From Scleroderma bovista (Eukaryota > Basidiomycota > Agaricomycetes > Boletales > Sclerodermataceae), in contig JAYMGJ010000650.1 in assembly GCA_037178675.1 (NCBI GenBank), positions 1 through 32,431 on the forward strand: DNA of 32,431 nucleotides. The letters are read 5' to 3'. The notes beneath the pieces are model-generated. The model saw only the letters and a program-made list of their open reading frames with translations. It did not search any database and had not been told where the DNA came from. This document shows, one piece after another, positions 9,902 to 19,545 of this stretch; position 1 is the stretch's first letter, and each line of letters opens with the position of its first letter. A program made the translations under genes and the position numbers.

Positions 9902-12216
9902 ATGTCTTCCCTCCCTCCGATGCGTCAAGGACTCAACGACAGGATCAACGGCAGGTCTCCCCTTGACCCACCCCAGAATCGCCCACATCGTGAGATGTGC
10001 CCAACTGAATGCACTCAGTATATCGGTAAGGCTTATTCCCTACTTCCCAGTGAGGATTCAAAAATTTCTTCATAGAAGACGAACATCATGAGCGTGAGAC
10101 GAACCGCCAAAAAGCAAAGGAGAAGAATACACACAAAGGTCGGGACACTCGAGGTGTGTATGCGCTCCACTATTTCTTGCATACACTAATCTAGTTTAAT
10201 TAGCCCCACAGCCCAAGCCCCATGTACCCATGTGTTTTATACTTAACCAATGGCCTATCTGTGTTTACTCTTGTGAAGTTCACTTCGCAAGACGTCCGGC
10301 AAGACTCATCTCCTGCACCTGCACTCGATTTACGGCCACAGGGAGGTCGTTTCCCTGTGCGGCACAAGGCAAGTTACATAGTGGTATTCTATTGTTGAAT
10401 AGTTGGATGACAGATCAGTACCTAGGACTTCAGTGCGGCATCAACGGACCGAACTGATGCTCAAGATGTTCTGATGAGTGTAAGTAATTGATTTACTCGT
10501 GTTGTGACTCATCCCTCATGATGTCAAAGTCTTCAGGTCTCTACAACTTGTCGAGGCAGAGCCATGCTCAGGTATGAATGCAATCAACCGTGATCCAGAA
10601 GCTCATTGGCAGTGGCAGAAGCCTGGAAATCAGCACCTCACACCTGTACGTGCCATGGACCTTATGCAGTGCTGGAAGTCCACTGAGGACTTATCGCGTG
10701 CGCCATCGCGGCTTCATGGCAAAATTGACGGTGATGTAGACTTCCATGATGATGAAGTGGATCCTTTCAGGGATGATCCAGATGAAGAACTGCAATATGA
10801 TGACCGTGACATTGATTCAAGAGAAGGTTGTTTCTTGTTTCTGTCTAAAGTGTTTTTACAGCTAATGTTTGGTATTAGACGAGGGGATGAATCCACGCCG
10901 TGGCAGTACTCCAGCAAGTGAGGCCTGTGATGGTGCGAGATCACAGTCATTCAGCGGTGATAAGGTAACAATACTTTGATGTGTGGATCTAACTCATCTC
11001 AAATCAGATGCCTTAAGAGGTCCATCCAGAAAGCGCCCGCTCAATGAGTCCGTCGAAGACCTAGAGGGTGTTAATGATGATCACACATCTGAAACACCCA
11101 AAGGTGATGGTGACTGGTGTCGACCCCTCAAACTTCAGGCATCTCAAGGCCGAGTAGCTGCCAGGCATTACGAAAATTCAGTGAAGGAGATCCTCAAGTT
11201 GGCAGCAGGTCTTTTCCGTGCCCGTTTGGTCGCCCAGAACATATATCCAGATCGAGTTGTGCAGATTACCTGGGCGAAAGAGGTATGGATTGAAGCATGT
11301 GAGCGCCTTGAAATTAAGATCACCCATGACAATGACATCATTCAGTTGGTGCGGTTTTCTACCTCTGTTCAAATATGTCTGCACTGAGTTGCGCATGACA
11401 TAGATTACGAACCACACATGGCAATTGACGAGTGAACTCAAAGGCAAAGTACGCAACTTGCTCGAGACCATGTATGGTCTCGAGAACTCATGTAAAAATG
11501 TGGACGTCATGAAGAACCAACGCCTAGTGGATGCATTGAAGGACTGTTTGGGATTCTGTTATAAAGTGAGTGTGGATGTGGTTTGCAGTATGATGCTAAT
11601 GTTCATGACTCCCACTAGTCCCTTGGAGACCCAGCTAGTGATGTTCTGAGGCAAGGCCTATACAAGCACCACATCATACAAAAGGCTGTCGACATTTTGT
11701 TCTATGCAAACAAGAAGGACAAGGGGGTTTTATTCCCCGAATACTTCAGCCCTTTTCTGCTTCCAGGTTTGGCACTAATTCTAACCATGGTACGTGCAAA
11801 TCAATTCCTACAATGTACCACTACCAAATCACATGTATTGTCTTAGATTGAGGCCTGCATTGATGAGTGGGCCGATGGTGTCAGGGTGGACACGGCCTTC
11901 AGCCAGCCAGCTTATGAAACAATTTACAGAAGGCACATCAAGGACCTCAAGCAGTTTGACACGCAGTCAAAGGAAATTTGAATCCTTCCGGACCTCCTCA
12001 AGCAGTTGGATGTAAATGGACGGTGTGTGCCTGTCATCTTACATTGCAATGTGAATTTAATTTAGTGCTTGTAGGTTACATGCCAAAGTTGATACCCAGC
12101 CGGAAGAGAAACAGCAGATAGGGCTTGACAAAGATGCAATTCAGGCTGCGATCCGGGAATTCCAGTCTGAAGATGGTGTAAGCTTAGGTGGCGAGAATTC
12201 CGATGATGGTAACTAA
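9902..12216 (+). pseudogene. DUF6532-domain gene, divergent partner of transposase 1 (decayed)
   Basis: The gene diverges from the transposase. Clean exons from the first ATG are 9902-10025, 10076-10153, 10204-10223 and 10279-10368, joined by introns of 50-55 bp. The next intron would be GC-AG (donor GCAAGT at 10369). Acidic and charged central exons follow (10574-10900, DDEVDPFRDDPDEE). The DUF6532 core then runs through ARHYENSVKEILKLA (11158 on), RVVQITWAKEVWIEACERL, intron 11350-11402, LKGKVRNLLETMYGLE, IIQKAVDILFYANKKDKG (11660-11720) and IEACIDEWADGVR (11849 on). The last exon is 12075-12216, ending TAA. Premature TGA codons occur at 10472-10474, 10475-10477 (tandem) and 11979-11981. 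DUF6532 proteins are abundant in Agaricomycetes and have no established function; occurrence inside this element suggests a transposon accessory role. Confidence 0.75.
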
Positions 12217-12429
12217 GTAACAACAAAAACATGTCTGTCCAGTCATTAGAATATACTCCAATCGGGGAATACTATTGGTAGTGGTTTCAATATGGTCACT
12301 AGTGATGAAAGTTGATATAGTAATTTAAGTCAGCTATGCAACTATAATGAACTATATGAGTCTATGTACAGCTATACAATGGGGACTCTGAGTGTACAAT
12401 TGAGTGAGGGCATCAGCTATAGTGTACAA

Positions 12430-12535
12430 TATTGTGCTATGTAGATTGCATGCAAACTATATAGGGGGGGTTGCAATTGACCTATGGGAACTATATAGGC
12501 TATATTGCTGGGATAGCTACCCCCATTTTTTCCTG
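12430..12535. repeat. Right terminal region of Plavaka 1
   Basis: This carries the inverse of the left end: AACTATATAGGCTAT (12489-12503), TAGCTACCCCCATTTTTTCC (12514-12533) and the terminal CCTG at 12532-12535. Two CTATATAG motifs lie about 35 bp apart. It marks the element boundary roughly 320 bp beyond the stop of the DUF6532 gene; the intervening 12217-12430 is AT-rich and non-coding. Confidence 0.65.
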
Positions 12536-13399
12536 ATGCTGGTGAATATGTATGACACATGCTTCAAAAGTACCTAGCTATATCTGCTTTCCTTTATAAA
12601 TTCTCGATGCCATCATATGTAAATCGTCATTGTTGTCCGCAACATGGTTTGTTTCTGAGTCTGTCCTATGCACTTGCTCACTGCTTGGTGGGGGTTGTCA
12701 TGTATGATGCTGCAATTTGAGACTGGCATGGTTGACATCTATGTGCATGATTTGCCTTTTCTGAAGTGTGCCATCATAGGATTGGTTGCAAAATCTGAAC
12801 ACCCTATGTTCAGAACTACACAACCACTCGACTAAGTGGCATAAAAATGACAATACAGAAACTTGTGATAGAAATAAAAATAAAAAGTAATCTGTGGAAG
12901 CTGTCAGAGCAATGCTAGTTTAGGGTGCAAAATAATAATGATCCCATATATTAAATGTAGCGCAGGCATGATTATATTTAAAATCAACATAATTGGCCAT
13001 AGTAGTATGATGGGGTTGAGACAAAATCAATGGGTATCCTAATGCTGGCAAAGAAATAATATTACACAATATAGTAGGGGTACCAAACAATATATATATG
13101 AGTACACTTTATCAACAAGGGGGCCCCCTTCAGATGCTGGTAACAGGCAAGTTAGGTCAAGGATAACTTGCCTTGCAGTTTCAAAATGAATTGTACTTGA
13201 TAAGTAACTGTTTTGCTTACCCTCTCTTTCTCCTGTTTGAAATATTTTAATTCTAGGATCAGATGCACCTATATAAAATATACACCACCACTACAGTCTA
13301 CAGGCATGTAATGTATGTTTGGGTTATTGTGGATAGGAATTGAAAAGGGAATGAGAAAGCTTTGATCCTAGTATTTGGATGAACATGTGAAAAACATAA
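12536..13399. other. Intergenic, no gene recognised
   Basis: This AT-rich stretch separates the Plavaka 1 right end from the 3' end of the receptor gene. I see no long ORF, no splice-site series and no internal repeat beyond short AT runs (TATATATATG at about 13090). It probably holds the 3' UTR and terminator of the minus-strand NLR in its right part. Confidence 0.5.
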
Positions 13400-16300
13400 T
13401 CACTTGCTATCACTACAGGCACAGAAACACTGATCCCAAGCTGAGCCATGGACCATGTTGCTAAAATAAAGCACAGGAGGCCTTCCAATTACAAGTGTAG
13501 TTGGTGGAAAATACCAAAGGAATGGATGATATGATGGAGGCACCCACAAGAACAATTGATCACTAGAGCCCACAATCCAACCATTATCTAGCAGAAAAAG
13601 ACCATGACTCAAGAGCCTAGAATGTTTAGCCATATGAGTCAATTTATTGCCAGCACTGGGCACAGCAGAAAGCATAGAAGTTGGCATGGAAATGGGTGAA
13701 ACTGGGGCTGGATGGGGCTGAATATGCATTGTGGGAAAGTTGCCTGCCTGAACAGAAGTTGATTCAGTCTGTGCATCCCAGCATTGGATTGTGTGATCTG
13801 AAGAGCCTGACACAATGTGCCTTCCATCTGGTGAGAATGCAACCAAGTTGACTGAGGAAGTGTGCCCTTGCAGAAGGTTGCCCACCTGGGCACCTGTCTG
13901 TGCATCCCAAACTCGGATTGTCTGATCCTTTGAGCCTGACACAATGTGCCTTCCATCTGGTGAGAATGCAACTGAGGAGACTGAGGAAGTGTGCCCTTGC
14001 AGAGGGTTGCCCACCTGGGCACCTGTCTGTGCATCCCAAACTTGGATTGTGCAATCCCAAGAGCCTGACACAATGTGCCTTCCATCTGGTGAGAATGCAA
14101 CTGAGCTGACTGAGTCTGTGTGCCCTTGCAGAGGGTTGCCCACCTGAGCACCTGTCTGTGCATCCCAAACTGCCCACCTGGGATTGTGCATCCCAAACTC
14201 TGATTGTCTGATCCCAAGAGCCTGACACAATGTGCCTTCCATCTGGTGCAGAGCCCAATGCAAGGGTTGCCCACCTGGGCTGAGCCTGACACAATGTGAC
14301 TGAGTCTGTGCCTTCCATCTGGTGCCCTTGCAGAGGGTTGCCCACCTGGGCACCCGTCTGTGCATCCCAAACTCGGATTGTCTCACCTTGAGCATGACAC
14401 AATGTGCCTTCCATCATGCAACTGAGGAGACTGAGGAAGTGTGCCCTGCAGAGGGGCCCACCTGGGCACCTGTCTGTGCATCCCAAACTCGGATTGTCTC
14501 ATCCCTTGAGCATGACACAATGTGCCTTCCATCTGGTGAGAATGCATCTGAGGAAGTGTGCCCTTGCAGAGGGTTGCCCACCTGGGCACCTGTCTGTGCA
14601 TCCCAAACTCGGATTGTCTCATCCCTTGAGCATGACACAATGTGCCTTCCATCTGGTGAGAATGCAACTGAGGAGACTGAGGAAGTGTGCCCTTGCAGAG
14701 GGTTGCCCACCTGGGCACCCGTCTGTGCATCCCAAACTCGGATTGTCTCATCCCTTGAGCATGACACAATGTGCCTTCCATCTGGTGAGAATGCAACTGA
14801 GTTGACTGAGTCTGTGTGCCCTTGCAGAGGGTTGCCCACCTTGTCTGATCCCAAGAGCCTGACACAATGTGCCTTCCATCTGGTGAGAATGCAACTGAGT
14901 TGACTAAGGAAGTGTGCCCTTGCAGAGGGTTGCCCACCTGGGCAACTGTCTGTGCATCCCAAACTTGGATTGTCTGATCCCAAGAGCCTGACACAATGTG
15001 CCTTCCATCTGGTGAGAATGCAACTGAGCTGACTGACTCTGTGTGCCCTTGCAGAGGGTTGCCCACCTGGGCACCTGTCTGTGCATCCCAAACTCGGATT
15101 GTCTGATCCCAAGAGCCTGACACAATGTGCCTTCCATCTGGTGAGAATGCAACTGAGGAGACTGACTCTGTGTGCCCTTGCAGAGGGTTGCCCACCTGGG
15201 CACCTGTCTGTGCATCCCAAACTCGGATTGTCTCATCCCTTGAGCATGACACAATGTGCCTTCCATCTGGCGAGAATGCAACTGAGTCGACTAAGGAAGT
15301 GTGCCCTTGCAGAGGGTTGCCCCCCTGGGCACCTGTCTGTGCATCCCAAACTCGGATTGTCTCATCCCCAGAGCCTGACACAATGTGCCTTCCATCTGGC
15401 GAGAATGCAACTGAGTTGACTAAGGAAGTGTGCCCTCGCAGAGGGTTGCCCACCTGGGCACCTGTCTGTGCATCCCAAACTCGGATTGTCCGATCCCAAG
15501 AGCCTGACACAATGTGCCTTCCATCTGATGAGAATGCAACTGAATTGACTGAGGAAGTGTGCCCTTGCAGAGGGTTGCCCACCTGGGCACCTGTCTGTGC
15601 ATCCCAAACTCGGATTGTCTGATCTTCTGAGCCTGACACAATGTGCCTTCCATCTGGTGAGAATGCAACTGAGGAGACTGAGGAAGTGTGCCCTTGCAGA
15701 GGGTTGCCCACCTGGGCACCTGTCTGTGCATCCCAAACTCGGATTGGTTGAGCTGACACAATGTGCCTTCCATCTGGTGAGAATGCAACTGAGGAGACTG
15801 AGGAAGTGTGCCCTTGCAGAGGGTTGCCCACCTGGGCACCTGTCTGTGCATCCCAAACTCGGATTGTCTCATCCCTTGAGCATGACACAATGTGCCTTCC
15901 ATCTGGTGAGAATGCAACTGAGGAGACTGAGGAAGTGTGCCCTTGCAGAGGGTTGCCCACCTGGGCACCCGTCTGTGCATCCCAAACTCGGATTGTCTCA
16001 TCCCTTGAGCCTGATACAATGTGCCTTCCATCTGGTGAGAATGCAACTGAGTTGACTGAGTCTGTGTGCCCTTGCAGAGGGTTGCCCACCTGGGCACCTG
16101 TCTGTGCATACCAAACTTGGATTGTCTGATCCCAAGAGCCTGACACAATGTGCCTTCCATCTGATGAGAATGCAACTGAATTGACTGAGGAAGTGTGCCC
16201 TTGCAGAGGGTTGCCCACCTGGGCACCTGTCTGTGCATCCCAAACTTGGATTGTCTGATCCCAAGAGCCTGACACAATGTGCCTTCCATCTGGTGAGAAT

Positions 16301-19300
16301 GCAACTGAGTTGACTGACTCTGTGTGACCTCGAAAAGCATGTTGATTACTAGGCCAATCTTCATGTTTCCCCCTAGCAACCTTAGCTATCCTTGGAAAAG
16401 TTGCAGTCAGCATGTTGCCCAGTGCTGACCTGAATGGTGAAAATGGTAATCCAGACAGGTATAAGTGTGGTGTACTTTCAGAAATTACACTGGCAAAATT
16501 TTGCACAAACTTGATGCCATCCTTGATAAGCATCAGAGTATTCCCATACTCTGCTTTTCCCTGTCATATTATTAGTATGCCACTCAACTTATGCAATATA
16601 ACATATTCACCTGCAGCCATCCCTCAGCAGAGGTCAAAGCCCTATCAGCCTCACCAATACACTTGCACACCCCAAGTACCTCCATCCAAAATAGAATCCT
16701 TTCTCCAGTCACAATATCCATGACATGTTTTGCCAGGTCTGTATCAAATGTGGAGTCATGCAGGTGGGTTGCCCAGAATCGACAGGAGTACAACAGATGC
16801 AGTGGAATATTCTTTTCAATCTTTATTTCCAAGTCTGCCACTGCTGAGTTGCGAACATATGATGTTTTTAGTCCACAAATATTGAACCGAAGGCCATCTC
16901 GCATGACACAGAGCGAGGCAAGGGCCAGTTGATGGTGTACATCAGCTTCGTTGATGAAGAATTCGCCACTCCGCTTTTCATCCAACAAGAAGTCATAGAA
17001 CGAAGCATGCATGGGTCGAATAGGAGTGGATGGGTTGGTGGTACCAGTGAGAAAGGACGCCATGTAGTCGAGGATGATATCTACGGGAAAGTGGTCGTCC
17101 TCCCGAGTGAATTTGCAACGCATCGAGTCCAGTGCGCTGATAGAGAGTGGTTCCTTCGACCACATGATCTGCCGCATGACAGAACGAAATCTCTCCAGCA
17201 CATCCGCATCTCCTTGTATGAGATCCTTCAAGGACATGGTATAGATCCCATCCAGGAGATTGGCTCCATCGCCGGTATGAGACATGATCTTATGAAAGCG
17301 CTCGTTGGCAATCGCGCCGATCCTAGGGCGAAGGAAATCACACGCCAGACGTGCCCACTCGAAGAGACCATTTGATTTCGCGGCAAGTTGCTCCAAATCT
17401 TTGTCGGAGAATGCAGCACCAACTTTCTTGAGTGTGGTAGAAATATAATGTGTGATATCACGAGATGCTGAGTCTGCTTCGATATCGTCGAGGGATTTCG
17501 CCTGGACGTGGTGACTGACCAGTAATGCTTGTCTAATGTCCATGATAGGCCGAGAAGTTAACACAATCCGAATGTTCGATGGAAGCTGTGCACCATGAGC
17601 AAGAGTATCGAGAATATCCCGCCTGGTGGCCTCCGCACCACTCTCATCTAAAGCATCAATGACGACGACGACATTTCGGGACAAGGATCCTTCCAATTGG
17701 GAAAAGGGTTCAAGGATAAATTTCTGCCACTGCTCTGCAACGTCTGCCGTATCCCTCAGCGAGTAGTCATTGGAGATCACTTCGGCTAGAATCTGTCGGA
17801 GGCGGAGGTCGCGATCAGCCAAGTGGCGTGCGATGGTCGTGAACAGCTTCACATGAAGTCCTTCGTGATGTCTAGTACGGTTGAAACAGAAGCATGACCC
17901 AAGCATGCCAAGATTCTGGGCCTGTAAAGCAATTGTATGGGCGATGGCAGATTTCCCCCTTCCAGCTTGACCGTGGAGCCAGAGGATTGGTGGTGTCGTT
18001 GGGTCTGTGTTATTCATCCAGTCAAGGATCTCGTTCAAGATTTCGGTTCTTGTGCCATCGAGACACTTCTTTCCTTTGATCAGCCCGACTTGGCCCGCGC
18101 AAACCAGGGAGTGCAAGCTGAGGTCTTCTCGGATCTGTTGGAAACCCACACTAAGGTCTTCCCGGACCTGTTGGACACCCCCTTGGACGTCGAGGAGTGC
18201 CCGATCTCGAAGATCCTGCATCAGTTTATCTAACTTTGAGTTGTAGTTCGCGACCTTGGCGTCTGTCTCGTCAAATACGTTCTTCCCAAGTCTACGCCCT
18301 GTGAAGGAGGTGAATTCCTATGAAAAGGAAGAAACAAAGAGGTAGCCTACAGAAGCTCTTGGTGTCCGAGTACTGCGAGATGAAAAATGCGCATTCCCGT
18401 ATTATCTGGGCGATCTGTACCAGCACGTCCTTCGTGGCGTTGATCTTCGACGAAGACTTGTTTTCCAGGATAAGTACGTAGGTGTCTCCGACTCTAGAGA
18501 GGAGAGTAGCAATAGACGCGTCGAGGTTCGCTTGAGCCAGGATCATCTGTTTGAGATCGCATCAACGGCCACATGTGGTATGATGTATGCACACCTTGGA
18601 GGCTATACTCAACGCACTCAACGCCATCTGAGCGTATGGGTGTACCTATGGATGGCCATCAGACAGGATCAGAGCATATTCAAGCGATGAAACCAACGTT
18701 AGCGATGGTATTGACGATGGTATTGAAGGTCTTCAGAGGTTGAAGATATGTTGCACTGGTGGTATCTACGACGGTCATCGCAGTATTCGCATGGTCGATT
18801 GTATTGACACCGGTTTCTGCAGCGCCAGGAATGGGATTGATATTCAACAGCTTCTTCTCTGCGTCCTCAATAATGGTTTGAGTAGGCTTGTCATCGTCTG
18901 GCACCTACGTAGCTGAACCCTTAAGCACTGGAAGTGCATGAGACAATCTATGTACATACCGCGGGAGGAACAGAAGGTTGTTCTTTATCTTTTTGCACTG
19001 CAGTGCCGCCGAGGTCAGCTCCGACAGTGGAGGCTTGAGAAGGGGTGTCCACGGGGATTTCTGGAGCGACCGGAGTGGGCTAGTTGTGTATCGTTGCGCA
19101 CAAACAGTTCAGATCAGACCAGCACACGCGGATAAGCTGAACCTACTTGATCAGATGAAGCAGACAACCCCTCTCCCTGGAATGGATCGAGAGCAGGACT
19201 TGTTATGCGAGGACCATGGGCAGACTGCACAGGCAGCGCTTCTGTTTTTGCTGGAACAGGGCCATTCGGCTGTGGTGCTCCCTGTTCGTCAAACCGATAG

Positions 19301-19545
19301 AGATTGCATTTACGGCACCGACATACCTTGGAAAAAACCTTTCGGAAGGGGTGGAGAAGTCGTTTGAGCGTTGCCTTTCCTTTGGTAGTCAAGGTTGAGT
19401 CCGCATCGGTGGGGGTAGAGGCGCGAGGAAGCTGCTGGGACGAAATCAGTTCAAGCCCTGCTCGGTATCGTAATAGGTTCTCCAGTTCACATACCGCGTC
19501 TCCGCCAGACGGTTTCGGTGCAGTCTTGGGGTTTTTCTTAGCCAT
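13400..19545 (-). CDS. NACHT-WD40 NOD-like receptor (STAND NTPase); 3' end frame-broken
   Basis: Seven exons join in phase on the minus strand: 19147-19545, 18960-19079, 18698-18904, 18595-18645, 18351-18546, 16611-18298, and the WD40 exon from 16560 down. Introns are 48-67 bp, all GT-AG. Residues 1-173 are a basic/low-complexity N-terminus (MAKKNPKTAPKP...) with no recognised effector domain. Residues about 200-350 form the helical region common before NACHT in agaricomycete NLRs (ANVHPYAQMALSAL, FWRRLGKN). The NACHT domain has Walker A GQAGRGKS (434-441), Walker B VVVVIDALDE (534-543) and RIVLTSRP (about 568). A helical arm ends in LPFSP, then WD40 repeats start near 960. The first 12 units are in frame. 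Length changes near 14840, 14450, 14300 and 14190 then break the frame, so translation would end at 14383, while the family C-terminal tail (DNGWIVGSSDQLFLWVPP) survives in another frame ending at 13400. Members act as cytosolic sensors in non-self recognition. A truncated but functional receptor, a recent pseudogene or array misassembly all remain possible. Confidence 0.85.
13780..16335 (-). repeat. Highly homogeneous WD40 array, 129-bp unit, ~21 units
   Basis: The landmark CACAATG (reverse complement of part of the GRHIVSG codons) falls at 13811, 13940, 14069, 14226, 14290, 14398, 14516, 14636, 14765, 14863, 14992, 15121, 15250, 15379, 15508, 15637, 15757, 15886, 16015 (TACAATG), 16144 and 16273. 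From 14863 to 16273 the spacing is 129 bp with one 120-bp unit, so 12 units are in frame. Downstream, spacings of 98, 118, 108, 64 and 157 reveal partial or fused units. The 43-aa unit is GHTxxVxSVAFSPDGRHIVS followed by a variable CSRDET/GSWDQT segment and VWDAQTGAQVGNPLQ. Variation concentrates at a few codons: S/E/D and S/L after GHT, N/S/D before SVAF, W/R/G/E and Q/E/R around the Asp. Confidence 0.9.

Larger units (their letters stand above)
6003..12535. mobile_element. Plavaka-type DNA transposon 1, complete, decayed
   Basis: The ends are CAGGAAAAAA (6003) and its complement TTTTTTCCTG (ending 12535). Subterminal motifs are shared in inverted orientation: CTATATAGTT, GGGGG[A/T]AGCTAT, and CTATGTAG near both ends. 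Flanking AT on each side (6001-6002 and 12536-12537) would be a 2-bp duplication, as in CACTA relatives. Because the flanks read CAT and ATG, the repeat could also extend 3 bp outward. The interior encodes a minus-strand Plavaka transposase and a divergent plus-strand DUF6532 gene. Both carry stops, and the transposase is also frameshifted and split by an insertion, so the copy cannot be autonomous. Confidence 0.75.

Noticed and set aside
7239..11981. TGA codons as selenocysteine or reassigned Arg codons
   Set aside because: The intact genes here (NLR exons, 669-aa partner) end with or avoid TGA normally, and stops coexist with a frameshift and insertions. Decay is the simpler explanation.
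13780..16335. CRISPR-like regular repeats
   Set aside because: The 129-bp units are contiguous without spacers and encode WD40 blades; the genome is eukaryotic.
13900..16400. Many long ORFs on both strands over the WD40 array (for example 14322-14903 plus, 15420-16379 minus)
   Set aside because: They are alternative-frame readings of the 129-bp WD40 unit. Only the minus-strand frame giving VAFSPDGRHIVSG continues from the NACHT exon in phase.
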